Under the pieces are notes generated by a model, which saw nothing but the letters and a program-made list of their open reading frames with translations, searched no databases and was not told the DNA's origin. This document shows positions 1-7,483 of a stretch of 58,319 nt of DNA, one piece after another. The position numbers and the translations under genes are program-made. Position 1 is the stretch's first letter, and each line of letters begins with the position of its first letter. The stretch spans positions 1 through 58,319 of the forward strand of contig JBAZMT010000005.1 of NCBI GenBank assembly GCA_041649615.1, read 5' to 3'. Source of the DNA: JALOAR01 sp041649615. Its GTDB lineage: Bacteria > Patescibacteriota > Minisyncoccia > UBA6257 > Colwellbacteraceae.

Positions 1-441
1 TATTTCAAATTCTTCTATTGACTCCCCGGTGAGTTTTCGGTGCGTAAGATATTCGCGGGCAACGGGAGCGGAAGATAATCGGTCGCGAAAATAATCGGCG
101 GCGGCGCGGGAAATGTCATAAAGAACTCCGAATTCTTTTTGTTCGGACGGACTTACGCGGCTTAAAGGAACGTTGGCTTTTTCGGCAAGAAGTTTAAGGG
201 CTTCGTAAAACTCCAAATTCTCGTACTTCATCAAAAATTTGAATATGTCTCCCCCTTCGTTACAGCCGAAGCAGTGCCATATTTGCCTGTCGGGAGACAC
301 CATGAAAGAAGGGGTCTTCTCCTTATGAAACGGACAATTGGCTTTAAAATTAACTCCCGCGGGTTTGAGTTCCAGATAACCGCGCAGAAACTCCACAAGG
401 TCCAGTCTCTCTTTTATTTGTTGAGTGGCATTATCGGGCAT
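1..441 (-). CDS. dnaG: DNA primase, N-terminal part (cut by window edge)
   Basis: Makes RNA primers for replication at the fork. The reading frame runs off the left edge, so only about the first 147 residues are here. The CHC2-type zinc-binding domain is clear: CPFHKEKTPSF, then HCFGCNEGGDIF about 20 residues later. An in-frame ATG at 441 gives MPDNATQQIKERLDLVEF, the usual DnaG opening. ATGs also exist at 450 and 456, but a GATAAT hexamer at 455-460 covers the 456 start and leaves only 4 nt before 450, so 441 is preferred. Identification is firm; the start is less so. Confidence 0.93.
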   Translation of the reverse strand, partial: MPDNATQQIKERLDLVEFLRGYLELKPAGVNFKANCPFHKEKTPSFMVSPDRQIWHCFGCNEGGDIFKFLMKYENLEFYEALKLLAEKANVPLSRVSPSEQKEFGVLYDISRAAADYFRDRLSSAPVAREYLTHRKLTGESIEEFEI

Positions 442-473
442 GATGACCATAACCATTATCGCAAAAATAAGAG

Positions 474-488
474 GGCTCAAAAAGAGCC
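474..488 (-). terminator. Putative terminator after ddl
   Basis: GGCTC/GAGCC hairpin with an A5 loop on the plus strand. Read on the minus strand it is followed by CTCTTATTTTTG, about 26 nt after the ddl stop codon. The stem is short, so this is a weak to moderate intrinsic terminator. Confidence 0.45.
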
Positions 489-514
489 TGTAACGACCCT
501 ATTAAAAGCTTTTT

Positions 515-1459
515 TTAGCGCCTATTTCTTCTTATAGCGGCAGCGATGATTTTGTCCAAAAGAGCTTTACTTGTAAGCCCCATGTAATTTGCTTCCTGCG
601 ATAAGAGAGTTTTCGGATCAAGGCCGGGAAGCGTATTAATTTCCAGGACGTAAATCTGGTTATCGTTTCCGATAATCATGTCCGTTCGAGAATAGCCGGA
701 TGCGCCTATAATCCGATGAACGGCAAGAGCGATCTTCTGAATGTCTTCCGTCTCTTTCCTGGTTATGGGAGCCGGAGTGATTTCTTTGGAGGCTCCCTCC
801 ACGTACTTGGCCTCGTAATCAAACAATTCCGTTTTGACGGGAAAGACTTCGGTCGGAGGCAAGGGAATATTTCCGCGCTCGTCTTCCAAAACTCCGCAGG
901 TGATTTCCCTTCCCGAAATGTATTTTTGGACCATGGCAACTCGGCTTATTTCAAACACTTTGCATAAAGCCTCGCGCATATCAAATTCATTTCGCACGAT
1001 GCTCGTGCCGAGGGAGGAACCGCGATCCGCGGGCTTCACCACCACCGGATAACCGAACGGCGAATTAAAGCGTGCCCAGTCGTCGTAGCGCGTGATTTCT
1101 TTCCAGGCGGGAACTAAGAGATCGTTCGCCGCAAAAAGCTTTGAGGAAGCAAGTTTGTTCATTCCGAGCGCGCTCGCTTCCGCCGAGGAACCCGTATATA
1201 GGAGACCAATGCTGTCTAAAAATTGTTGAATGGTTCCGTCTTCACCGTATTCGCCGTGAAGGGCGAGAAAAGCGATGTCCGCTTTATCAATCAATTCCTC
1301 AAAAGGGAGAGACCATTCGCCGTCCCGACCGATATGCACCGGAATTATTTCGTATCTTTCCTTGTCCAGGCTGTCGCAAACCGCCCGGCCGCTTGCCATG
1401 GAAACGTCGTGCTCGGAGGATGGTCCTCCCATTAATACGGCAACCCTGATCTTTCGCAT
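515..1459 (-). CDS. ddl: D-alanine--D-alanine ligase
   Basis: ATP-grasp enzyme that joins two D-alanines for peptidoglycan precursors in the cytoplasm. At 314 aa it has normal family length. The N-terminus has VLMGGPSSEHDVSMASG, the Ddl substrate-binding opening. LHGEYGEDGTIQQFLD (about residue 68) and the C-terminal EINTLPGLDPKTLLSQ with YVLEIN metal-binding residues are also present. A TATAAT at 1473-1478 lies 13 nt upstream of the ATG and no Shine-Dalgarno is visible. Together with murA in this window it shows that the cell makes its own peptidoglycan precursors. Confidence 0.95.
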   Translation of the reverse strand: MRKIRVAVLMGGPSSEHDVSMASGRAVCDSLDKERYEIIPVHIGRDGEWSLPFEELIDKADIAFLALHGEYGEDGTIQQFLDSIGLLYTGSSAEASALGMNKLASSKLFAANDLLVPAWKEITRYDDWARFNSPFGYPVVVKPADRGSSLGTSIVRNEFDMREALCKVFEISRVAMVQKYISGREITCGVLEDERGNIPLPPTEVFPVKTELFDYEAKYVEGASKEITPAPITRKETEDIQKIALAVHRIIGASGYSRTDMIIGNDNQIYVLEINTLPGLDPKTLLSQEANYMGLTSKALLDKIIAAAIRRNRR

Positions 1460-1490
1460 TTCGTATCTAAAAATTATACATCAAAAAACA

Positions 1491-1516
1491 AAAATCCCGC
1501 GATATTGCGGGATTTT
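1491..1516 (-). terminator. Intrinsic terminator after the RRM gene
   Basis: Perfect 10-bp stem AAAATCCCGC/GCGGGATTTT with a 6-nt loop. On the minus strand it is followed by TGTTTTTTG. It lies 10 nt past the RRM gene stop and separates that gene from ddl. Confidence 0.85.
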
Positions 1517-1525
1517 TGCGTTGGA

Positions 1526-1822
1526 TTACCAGCTCTTTCCGAAGTCTCCTCCGTTATCACGCCTAGGGCGTTCTTCCATGGGGCGAGCCTCGTTCACTTT
1601 GATGGTGCGGCCACCGAGATCGGTGCCGTCAAACATCTCTATGGCGCGCTGTGCTTCCTCATCGGAGGCGAATTCAACGAATCCGAATCCTTTAGAGCGG
1701 CCGCTCATCTTATCAATGATGACGGTAGCCGACTCAACAGTACCAGCTTTGGAGAAAGCATCTTTCAGCTCTTCATCCCTAGTGGCATAAGGAAGGCCTC
1801 CTACGTAGAGTTTTTTGGCCAT
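1526..1822 (-). CDS. Single-RRM RNA-binding protein
   Basis: Small RNA-binding protein of 98 aa with one RNA recognition motif. RNP2 is KLYVGGLPY near residue 3 and RNP1 is KGFGFVEF near residue 45. A short basic tail (PRRDNGGDFGKSW) follows. Proteins of this kind bind single-stranded RNA and are often cold-induced in other bacteria; which RNA it binds here cannot be said. The ATG at 1822 is chosen because the RRM fold begins directly after it. A longer frame reaching 1894 adds 24 residues unlike the family. The gene is followed by its own terminator. Confidence 0.92.
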   Translation of the reverse strand: MAKKLYVGGLPYATRDEELKDAFSKAGTVESATVIIDKMSGRSKGFGFVEFASDEEAQRAIEMFDGTDLGGRTIKVNEARPMEERPRRDNGGDFGKSW

Positions 1823-1949
1823 TAATTTTTCTTTTATAATTAGTAAGCCCGACCTCTTTCCTCTGGGGATTTCGCACTGACTGCTAACTTCCACGCACCG
1901 GAAACCTTGAACTTACAGTTTGAGATTATCCAAGAAAAGCTCCGTTTTG

Positions 1950-3200
1950 TCAATTGGCGGCAATCTTATACACCTTTCCCGTGTTGCTCCCCAGACCAAC
2001 CGTATCCGATGTTAAGAGGTACAATTCCCCTTTCTTGTCTTCACCAAATCCCAGGACAAAGGAATTGATTTTTTTGGTCTCAATGATATTCCAATTATTG
2101 TCTTTTTCTTCCGCCATCAATATCTTTCCTCCGGCACCTTCAAAACTATTGCTCCAGTCCCCGAAAACGTATTTCCCGTTCCATTTGGGGACTTTGCTGC
2201 CTCTATAAACAAATCCGCCGATGACCGATACTCCGTCCGAATGATTGTATTCAAGAATCGGCGGCACGAGTTCTTCTCCTGCATAACCCGTATTTGCGCA
2301 ATCTACCGGAGAATCATTGGGACTTTCGTGACTGAAACAATGAGTTCCTTCTTTGATGTTCCATCCGTAATTTTTCCCTTTTTCCACGATATCAACTTCT
2401 TCCCACAGATTTTGTCCTACGTCTCCGACAAAGAGCCTTCCTGTTTCTTTATCAAACGACATTCTGAATGGGTTCCTGAATCCATAGGCATAAATTTCGT
2501 CTCTTCCCGGTTTTCCCACGAACGGATTATCCGCCGGAATCCCCCCGTCTTCGTCAATTCGCAAGACTTTTCCGAGTAAATTGTTTAAATCTTGTCCGTT
2601 CCCGTTTATTGAGTGCCCCAAACCGAAATCATCCGCGTTTCCACCGTCACCCGTTGCCACGTACAAATAACCGTCCGGTCCGAAAATTATTTCTCCGCCA
2701 TTGTGATTGAATTGCGGTTCGTCAATTTCCAAGATTATCCTTTCCGAATTCAAATCTATTTTGTCCGGATTGTCGCCAGAAACTTTAAACACCGAGACTT
2801 TGCTTGTGTGGTTCCATCCGGCCATAGCTCCGATTCGTAGAGGCGCGCTGTAATAGACGTAAAACTTTTGATCGTTTTTGAAGTCGGGGCTAAAGGCCAT
2901 TCCCAAGAGTCCTCGTTCATCATAACTTTCCTGCAGTCCGGCCATTTTGTTCCTCAAATCCAAAAAGGGTTCGTCAATCACTTTCCCGTCTTTTATGATT
3001 TTTACCACGCCGATTTGATCAGCCACGAACAATCTGCCGCTATCGTCGGGCGATTCAATTATTTTCACGGGAGAAACAAAACCGTCTGCCAATAATTCCA
3101 AATTCATTGCCGCCGATCTTTTTGCGGGATTAAACAAAATAAAAAGCAAAGCCGCTAACGCTATGACGATAATCCCGATATAAATTAAAGTCTTTTTCAT
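1950..3200 (-). CDS. PQQ-dependent sugar dehydrogenase (GSDH family), membrane-anchored
   Basis: Six-bladed beta-propeller quinoprotein family (glucose/sorbosone dehydrogenases), 416 aa. An N-terminal hydrophobic segment (residues 4-23) anchors it outside the membrane. Family marks: DERGLLGMAFSPDF, FNHNGGEIIFGPDGYLYVATGDGG region (with the family's catalytic His), YAYGFRNPFRMSFD, and FVGDVGQNLWEEVDIV. The cupredoxin gene just upstream overlaps it by 4 nt, which suggests co-translation and electron hand-over from the quinoprotein to a copper protein. No PQQ biosynthesis gene is visible here, so the cofactor would have to be scavenged. The substrate is unknown. Confidence 0.88.
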   Translation of the reverse strand: MKKTLIYIGIIVIALAALLFILFNPAKRSAAMNLELLADGFVSPVKIIESPDDSGRLFVADQIGVVKIIKDGKVIDEPFLDLRNKMAGLQESYDERGLLGMAFSPDFKNDQKFYVYYSAPLRIGAMAGWNHTSKVSVFKVSGDNPDKIDLNSERIILEIDEPQFNHNGGEIIFGPDGYLYVATGDGGNADDFGLGHSINGNGQDLNNLLGKVLRIDEDGGIPADNPFVGKPGRDEIYAYGFRNPFRMSFDKETGRLFVGDVGQNLWEEVDIVEKGKNYGWNIKEGTHCFSHESPNDSPVDCANTGYAGEELVPPILEYNHSDGVSVIGGFVYRGSKVPKWNGKYVFGDWSNSFEGAGGKILMAEEKDNNWNIIETKKINSFVLGFGEDKKGELYLLTSDTVGLGSNTGKVYKIAAN

Positions 3201-3577
3201 TGTACTATAATTTTACCCTTCATAAACGGATGAGGCACACAGTGATAGGAGTATTCTCCCGTTTCGTTAAAAGTATGCGAGTAACTCTCATTTTGACCGA
3301 GCAATTCCGTATATAGTTCATCCCCGCTGTCGGAGGCGACGTTGTGTTTAATTGAATCTTTATTCGTCCAAGTTACCGTTTCTCCTTTGGAAATCGTTAG
3401 TTCCTGCGGAGAATAGGCAAAATTTTCAATAGCGACCTTTTTTTCGCCTTCCTGCACAGCGGAACTTTCCGGCTCTCCCTGAACCTTTACTTGGGGCTTC
3501 GCCAAATAAAAATAAGCGGCCGCCCCGATGACCGCAATTACAACAATCGCGGCAATAACAATAAGCGCTTTTTTCAT
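3197..3577 (-). CDS. Membrane-anchored cupredoxin (plastocyanin/azurin-like)
   Basis: Small blue-copper protein of 126 aa with an N-terminal membrane segment (residues 3-24). A complete type 1 copper site is visible: His78 (IKHNVASD), Cys113, His116 and Met119 in YHCVPHPFMKG. The family carries single electrons outside the cytoplasm. It is first in a two-gene operon; its TGA overlaps the ATG of the sugar dehydrogenase. A TAAAAT hexamer ends 6 nt before the ATG, so the mRNA is probably leaderless. The redox partner is inferred from the operon only. Confidence 0.9.
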   Translation of the reverse strand: MKKALIVIAAIVVIAVIGAAAYFYLAKPQVKVQGEPESSAVQEGEKKVAIENFAYSPQELTISKGETVTWTNKDSIKHNVASDSGDELYTELLGQNESYSHTFNETGEYSYHCVPHPFMKGKIIVQ

Positions 3578-3583
3578 AATTTA

Positions 3584-3589
3584 ATTTTA
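3584..3589 (-). promoter_or_regulatory. -10 element of the cupredoxin operon
   Basis: TAAAAT on the minus strand with exactly 6 nt between it and the ATG at 3577. Transcription would start at or next to the A of the start codon. No convincing -35 box is seen. Confidence 0.5.
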
Positions 3590-3682
3590 CAACATACGGT
3601 GTTTATTGCTATAAATTAGCCGTACTGTTGGTCGTTTCTATTTCCATTTTGTCTTTCCCGCGGAAGGCGGAAATCCAGTATT

Positions 3683-3770
3683 GGAGAGGTCGCATAGTGG
3701 CCTAGTGCGCTCGCTTGGAAAGCGGGTATACCGCAAGGTATCGAGGGTTCGAATCCCTCCCTCTCCGCCA
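3683..3770 (+). tRNA. tRNA-Ser (GGA)
   Basis: Folds as a class II tRNA. The acceptor stem is GGAGAGG/CCTCTCC, the discriminator is G, and CCA is encoded. The anticodon loop TTGGAAA carries GGA (serine, UCC/UCU). A long variable arm (GTATACC-GCAA-GGTATC) and a T arm with GGTTCGAATCC follow. It stands alone on the plus strand, 29 nt ahead of tspO, in a mostly minus-strand region. Confidence 0.96.
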
Positions 3771-3798
3771 TGTTTCAAAATTAGGATTTTGAAATAAC

Positions 3799-4194
3799 AT
3801 GAACGAAGCATACAACTGGTATCAAACTTTAATAAAACCGAATTGGGCACCGCCGAGCTGGCTTTTTGGACCGGTCTGGACGGTTCTTTACGTTATTATC
3901 GTGATTTCTTTCGGCACGGTATTTCACAAAGCATTTACTAAACAAATCTCATGGCTTGTCGCACTTCCTTTTGTGCTTAATCTCATTTTCAACTTCGCAT
4001 TCACACCGATTCAATTCGGTCTTAAAAATAACTACTTTGCCGCGCTCGATATTCTTCTCGTTTTTGGCACGCTCATCTGGGCGCTTATCACCGTCTGGCC
4101 TCATGTGCGCTGGGTGGTTTTTGCCAACATTCCATATCTCCTCTGGGTTTTTTTCGCGACAGTCTTGCAACTGACGATAACGTATTTGAATTGA
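3799..4194 (+). CDS. tspO: TspO/MBR-family membrane protein
   Basis: Integral membrane protein of the translocator/benzodiazepine-receptor family, 131 aa with four to five membrane helices. Signature residues: WYQTLIKPNWAPPSWLFGPVW near the N-terminus and NYFAALDILLVFGTLIW in the middle. Family members bind tetrapyrroles and affect stress responses or porphyrin handling. It is shorter than the usual 150-160 aa because it begins at the first signature and lacks most of helix 1. It follows tRNA-Ser on the same strand and may share its transcript. The substrate is unknown. Confidence 0.9.
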   Translation: MNEAYNWYQTLIKPNWAPPSWLFGPVWTVLYVIIVISFGTVFHKAFTKQISWLVALPFVLNLIFNFAFTPIQFGLKNNYFAALDILLVFGTLIWALITVWPHVRWVVFANIPYLLWVFFATVLQLTITYLN

Positions 4195-4314
4195 AAAATA
4201 ATATGGCAACAAAAAGAGCAAATTCAAATTTACATAGAGCGGTTAATAAAAGATTAATAAATACAGCAACAGCCCTGAAATAAAAATTCATATTTATTTT
4301 ATGTTCTCGCTAGT

Positions 4315-4677
4315 TTAGTCGTGGCAGTAACTGCCAGTGAGCGTGTCCGTGTTGTGTAAATCGTAGTCAGTGCAGTTGTATTGCGGAGCGGTTCGCGTGT
4401 AAATGGCGCAATAGCAGGCGTCAAAAGCGTTGTTACAAGCTTGTACTTCGGCGCCGTAAGTATCACCAAACGGCTCTTTGCAGGTCTTCCAGGTGGTAGA
4501 ACAATCAGCACGTTCTTCCGGTGCGGAAGCCGTCCAGGCTTCGTAATCACAAGAAGAAGACAAGGGTTGTACAGTGCGGGAAGAAAGTCGTCCAGCGTAA
4601 ATCCAATAGCCCATTACAGCCACTAACACTATTCCTATCACTATCCATATCCATTTCTTAACCAATACTTTAGGCAT
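4315..4677 (-). CDS. Cysteine-rich secreted or anchored protein of unknown function
   Basis: No family recognised. The 120-aa protein begins MPKVLVKKW and has one hydrophobic helix (about residues 8-27). The outer domain holds eight cysteines (SSSCDY, ADCST, KTCKE, QACNN, DACYC, YNCTD, SYCHD). Even cysteine numbers behind a membrane anchor suggest a disulfide-stabilised exported domain. The gene stands alone between tspO and the M16 peptidase, with about 27 nt to the latter. Confidence covers the gene being real, not its role. Confidence 0.65.
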   Translation of the reverse strand: MPKVLVKKWIWIVIGIVLVAVMGYWIYAGRLSSRTVQPLSSSCDYEAWTASAPEERADCSTTWKTCKEPFGDTYGAEVQACNNAFDACYCAIYTRTAPQYNCTDYDLHNTDTLTGSYCHD

Positions 4678-4704
4678 AGTTTTTATATTATCACACTGGG
4701 TTTT

Positions 4705-5958
4705 CTACCTAATATTTTTTGGTCCTAGAGCGACAATAAGAAGATTATTTGGAGACAGATACTTTTTCGTCACTTCCATTAATTTCTCTTTGGCAATGCT
4801 TGAAATAGTGGAAATGTAGTCCTCCGTCGTATAAAGAGAATCCCTTAGGATGAATCCTCTCCCCAGATCTCTTATGCTAAGTGGATCAATGTTCCGAACT
4901 TTATAAAAATTAATAAGTCTCATCTTTAAATCTTCAAATTTTTCCTCCGATAAATATTTTTCTAGGTTTTTCATGATTTCTTTAACCGCATCAACCATTT
5001 CTTCTGGATTTTTGGTTGACGTACTGATACTGAATAATCCTGCATCGGAAAAAATACTAAACGGACAAGAAACACTATATGTGAGTTTTCTTTTGTCTCT
5101 TATTTCTTGGCTAAGAAGAGAACTCATGCCGTACCCTAAATAAGCGGCTATTATCTCAAGAGCGGCGTTGTCTTCATCTTTATCAATTCCGTTTATTATG
5201 TAACTGAACCAAAGTTGAGTTTCTTCTGTGTTCCTTTTTTCAAAAGAGTAAGATTCTTTTTCTCTTGGTAAAAATGGAGCATTATTTGCCAACGAAACAG
5301 CGTTTTGACTTTGCCAATTCCCGAAATGTTTTTTAGCTAATTTTTCGGAATCAGCGGGAGATAATCCTCCGGTAATGATGAGAATTGAATTTTGAGGGAT
5401 AAAAACTTTTTTGTGATAGTCCTCTAATGTTTTTATATCAGCTTTTAAGACGGTTTCTTCTGAACCAAGGGGATCGTTTGCGAGTGGATGCCCTTCAAAG
5501 TTTTTATTAAATGCTAAGTGAGCGGCCCACAACATAGGATTATCTCTACTACGCTGAATTTCCCTTAGGACGATTTGTTTTTCTTTCTCTAGGTCTTCTC
5601 TTTTAAGTAATGGGTTTAGAACTAAATGAGACAAGACATCAAATGAATCTTCCGCGTATTCAGCGGCTCCCTCAATATAAAACAGAACGTTGTCTCTCCC
5701 CGTAGCACCATTTATTTTGGCTCCTTTGGCTTCAACTGCGTTTGATATCTCAAACTTGTTCTTATATTTGTCATTTCCCAAAAATAACAAGTGCTCGAAA
5801 AGATGGCTGAATCCTAATTCGTTTTCATTTTCGTAACGAGACCCCGCTTTTAACCATACGGATACATGCACTCCCTCAAATTGAGAGGTATAGCTTGTGA
5901 TAACCTTGAGCCCGTTATTTAAAGTTGTGAGATTGTATTGTTTCACTGGTTTCTTCAC
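4705..5958 (-). CDS. M16 family zinc metallopeptidase
   Basis: Pitrilysin/insulinase-type peptidase with one M16 repeat pair, 417 aa, cytoplasmic (no signal peptide). The inverted zinc motif HLFEH is at residues 52-56 (His52, Glu55, His56). The distal ligand is probably Glu133 in QIVLREI, at the family's usual spacing. The C-terminal half has the M16_C fold (GMSSLLSQEIRDKRKLTYSV, the R/Y substrate-binding site). It degrades peptides in known members. The start overlaps the htpX stop by 4 nt, forming a proteolysis operon lemA-htpX-M16. Confidence 0.95.
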   Translation of the reverse strand: MKKPVKQYNLTTLNNGLKVITSYTSQFEGVHVSVWLKAGSRYENENELGFSHLFEHLLFLGNDKYKNKFEISNAVEAKGAKINGATGRDNVLFYIEGAAEYAEDSFDVLSHLVLNPLLKREDLEKEKQIVLREIQRSRDNPMLWAAHLAFNKNFEGHPLANDPLGSEETVLKADIKTLEDYHKKVFIPQNSILIITGGLSPADSEKLAKKHFGNWQSQNAVSLANNAPFLPREKESYSFEKRNTEETQLWFSYIINGIDKDEDNAALEIIAAYLGYGMSSLLSQEIRDKRKLTYSVSCPFSIFSDAGLFSISTSTKNPEEMVDAVKEIMKNLEKYLSEEKFEDLKMRLINFYKVRNIDPLSIRDLGRGFILRDSLYTTEDYISTISSIAKEKLMEVTKKYLSPNNLLIVALGPKNIR

Positions 5959-6842
5959 TTCTCCATGTCCCTTAATGCTTTTACCCTGTCCTCAATCGGG
6001 GGGTGGGTCATAAAGAGTTTCATAATGCCCATATTCTTGCCGTCTTTTATCGGGCTTGAGAGCCAAAGATGAGCAGTGGCGGAAGAGATGTGACGCATGG
6101 GGGTCGGATCGTCTGCAATCTTTATAAGCGCGTTTGCGAGGCCTTCCGGGTAACGAGTTAAAAGCGCTCCTGAAGCATCCGCCAAAAATTCCCTTTTTCT
6201 TGAGACGGCCAGTTGAATGAGCATCGCGGCAAAGGGGGCAATGATCGCACCGATAACCGAGAGCAAAGCGAAAACATTGTCTTCCGAGTTTTTGTTCCGG
6301 CTCTTAAAGATATTCGCCCTAAGCAAAGTGTCTGAAATCACGGAAATGAATCCGACAAGTACGACTATCACCGTTCCAAGCAACATGTCCCTGTTACCTA
6401 TATGGGAAAGTTCGTGGGCGATGACTCCTTCAAGTTCACTGCGATCAAGACGATCTAATAATCCTTCCGTTACGGCAAGAGCGGCGTGATTCGGGTCGCG
6501 ACCGGTTGCAAAAGCGTTTGGGGCCATTTCCGGCACGATATAGACTTTCGGCATCGGGAGTCCCGCGGTAATTGCGAGATTTTCAACGATTCGGATAAGT
6601 TCGGGATTGGTTTTTATCGTAACTTCTTCCGCTCGCGTGGAAGCAATAACGAACTTATCCGAGAACCAATAACTTACGATACTCATAAGCGAGGCTATGC
6701 CGGCAAAGACATAAAGAATTGTCGGATTGTTATACGCTCTGGAGATTATCCAGCCGAAAGAAATTACGAGTACTAGAAAAACGGTAATGATAATCCAAGT
6801 CTTGCGGATATTTCTATCCTTGTATTCGTATATCGTCGCCAT
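5955..6842 (-). CDS. htpX: M48 family membrane protease HtpX
   Basis: Membrane zinc protease that removes damaged membrane proteins. With the ATG at 6842 it is 295 aa. Two N-terminal helices (residues 16-33 and 40-60) precede the zinc site HELSH at residues 143-147. Two further helices and the SRKREFLADASGALLTRYPEGL region (third ligand Glu) follow. A TTG six bases upstream would give a longer start, but the ATG sits 6 nt after the lemA stop and opens with the family-typical MATIYEYKDRN. It is in an operon with lemA, a frequent pairing. Confidence 0.96.
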   Translation of the reverse strand: MATIYEYKDRNIRKTWIIITVFLVLVISFGWIISRAYNNPTILYVFAGIASLMSIVSYWFSDKFVIASTRAEEVTIKTNPELIRIVENLAITAGLPMPKVYIVPEMAPNAFATGRDPNHAALAVTEGLLDRLDRSELEGVIAHELSHIGNRDMLLGTVIVVLVGFISVISDTLLRANIFKSRNKNSEDNVFALLSVIGAIIAPFAAMLIQLAVSRKREFLADASGALLTRYPEGLANALIKIADDPTPMRHISSATAHLWLSSPIKDGKNMGIMKLFMTHPPIEDRVKALRDMEK

Positions 6843-6848
6843 TGGCAA

Positions 6849-7406
6849 CTAAAATTCCACCTTAACGTTTTGGCGTTCCTCTTCGCTTCCCGCTTCAAAG
6901 AAAGGCTCTTCTTTAAACTTGAAAATATTCGCAACAATCACCGAAGGGAAAGTATTAACTTTAATGTTAAGCTCCCGAACGTTTCCGTTGTAGAATCGGC
7001 GCGATGCCTGGATTTTATTTTCCGTATCGGTAAGTTCGCGTTGTAAATCAAGAAAATTAGCGTTCGCTTTGAGATCGGGATAATTTTCGGCAACGGCGAA
7101 AAGAGTTTTAAGCGTGGCCGAAAGATGATTCTCCGCTTCGGCGCGATTTATGGGATTTCCGCCGGCGCTTTGAATTTCCGCTCGAGCTTTCGTGACGTTT
7201 TCCAAGACGTCTTTTTCGTGAGACATATATCCCTTGACCGTTGAAACAAGATTCGGGATAAGGTCAAAACGGCGTTTTAGTTGAACGTCTATGTCCGAGA
7301 ATGCTTCTTTGACTCTCTTTTTTAAAACTATAAGGCGGTTGTAAGTTGCCGCGAACCAAATTAAAAGAACGGCAATGACCGCCAGAATTACGAAGATTAT
7401 GGTCAT
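6849..7406 (-). CDS. lemA: LemA family membrane protein
   Basis: LemA proteins have an N-terminal membrane anchor followed by a long helical bundle; their exact role is unsettled. Here residues 2-20 are hydrophobic, then YNRLIVLKKRVKEAFSDID and the FDLIPNLVSTVKGY signature follow. The protein is 185 aa from the ATG at 7406, the usual length. Upstream in-frame ATGs at 7421/7424 are excluded because the last overlies the TATAAT at 7413-7418 region. It is first gene of the lemA-htpX-M16 operon. Confidence 0.95.
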   Translation of the reverse strand: MTIIFVILAVIAVLLIWFAATYNRLIVLKKRVKEAFSDIDVQLKRRFDLIPNLVSTVKGYMSHEKDVLENVTKARAEIQSAGGNPINRAEAENHLSATLKTLFAVAENYPDLKANANFLDLQRELTDTENKIQASRRFYNGNVRELNIKVNTFPSVIVANIFKFKEEPFFEAGSEEERQNVKVEF

Positions 7407-7412
7407 GCATTG

Positions 7413-7418
7413 ATTATA
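7413..7418 (-). promoter_or_regulatory. -10 element of the lemA-htpX operon
   Basis: Perfect TATAAT on the minus strand with 6 nt between it and the lemA ATG at 7406. It predicts a leaderless transcript and fixes the start codon. Confidence 0.6.
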
Positions 7419-7483
7419 CATCAAAAACTGCAGAAACCTGGACCACCGCTTTCGCGGGGGTGACAGTAGAGAAAAGGGTCTTT

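Noticed and set aside
3638..3850. Minus-strand frame containing GGEGGIRTLDT over tRNA-Ser
   Set aside because: It is the antisense translation of the tRNA-Ser gene, a well-known false protein; the tRNA fold is unambiguous.
4202..4281. 25-codon basic frame after tspO (MATKRANSNLHRAVNKRL...)
   Set aside because: No ribosome site, no family, low-complexity composition; too little support to call a gene.
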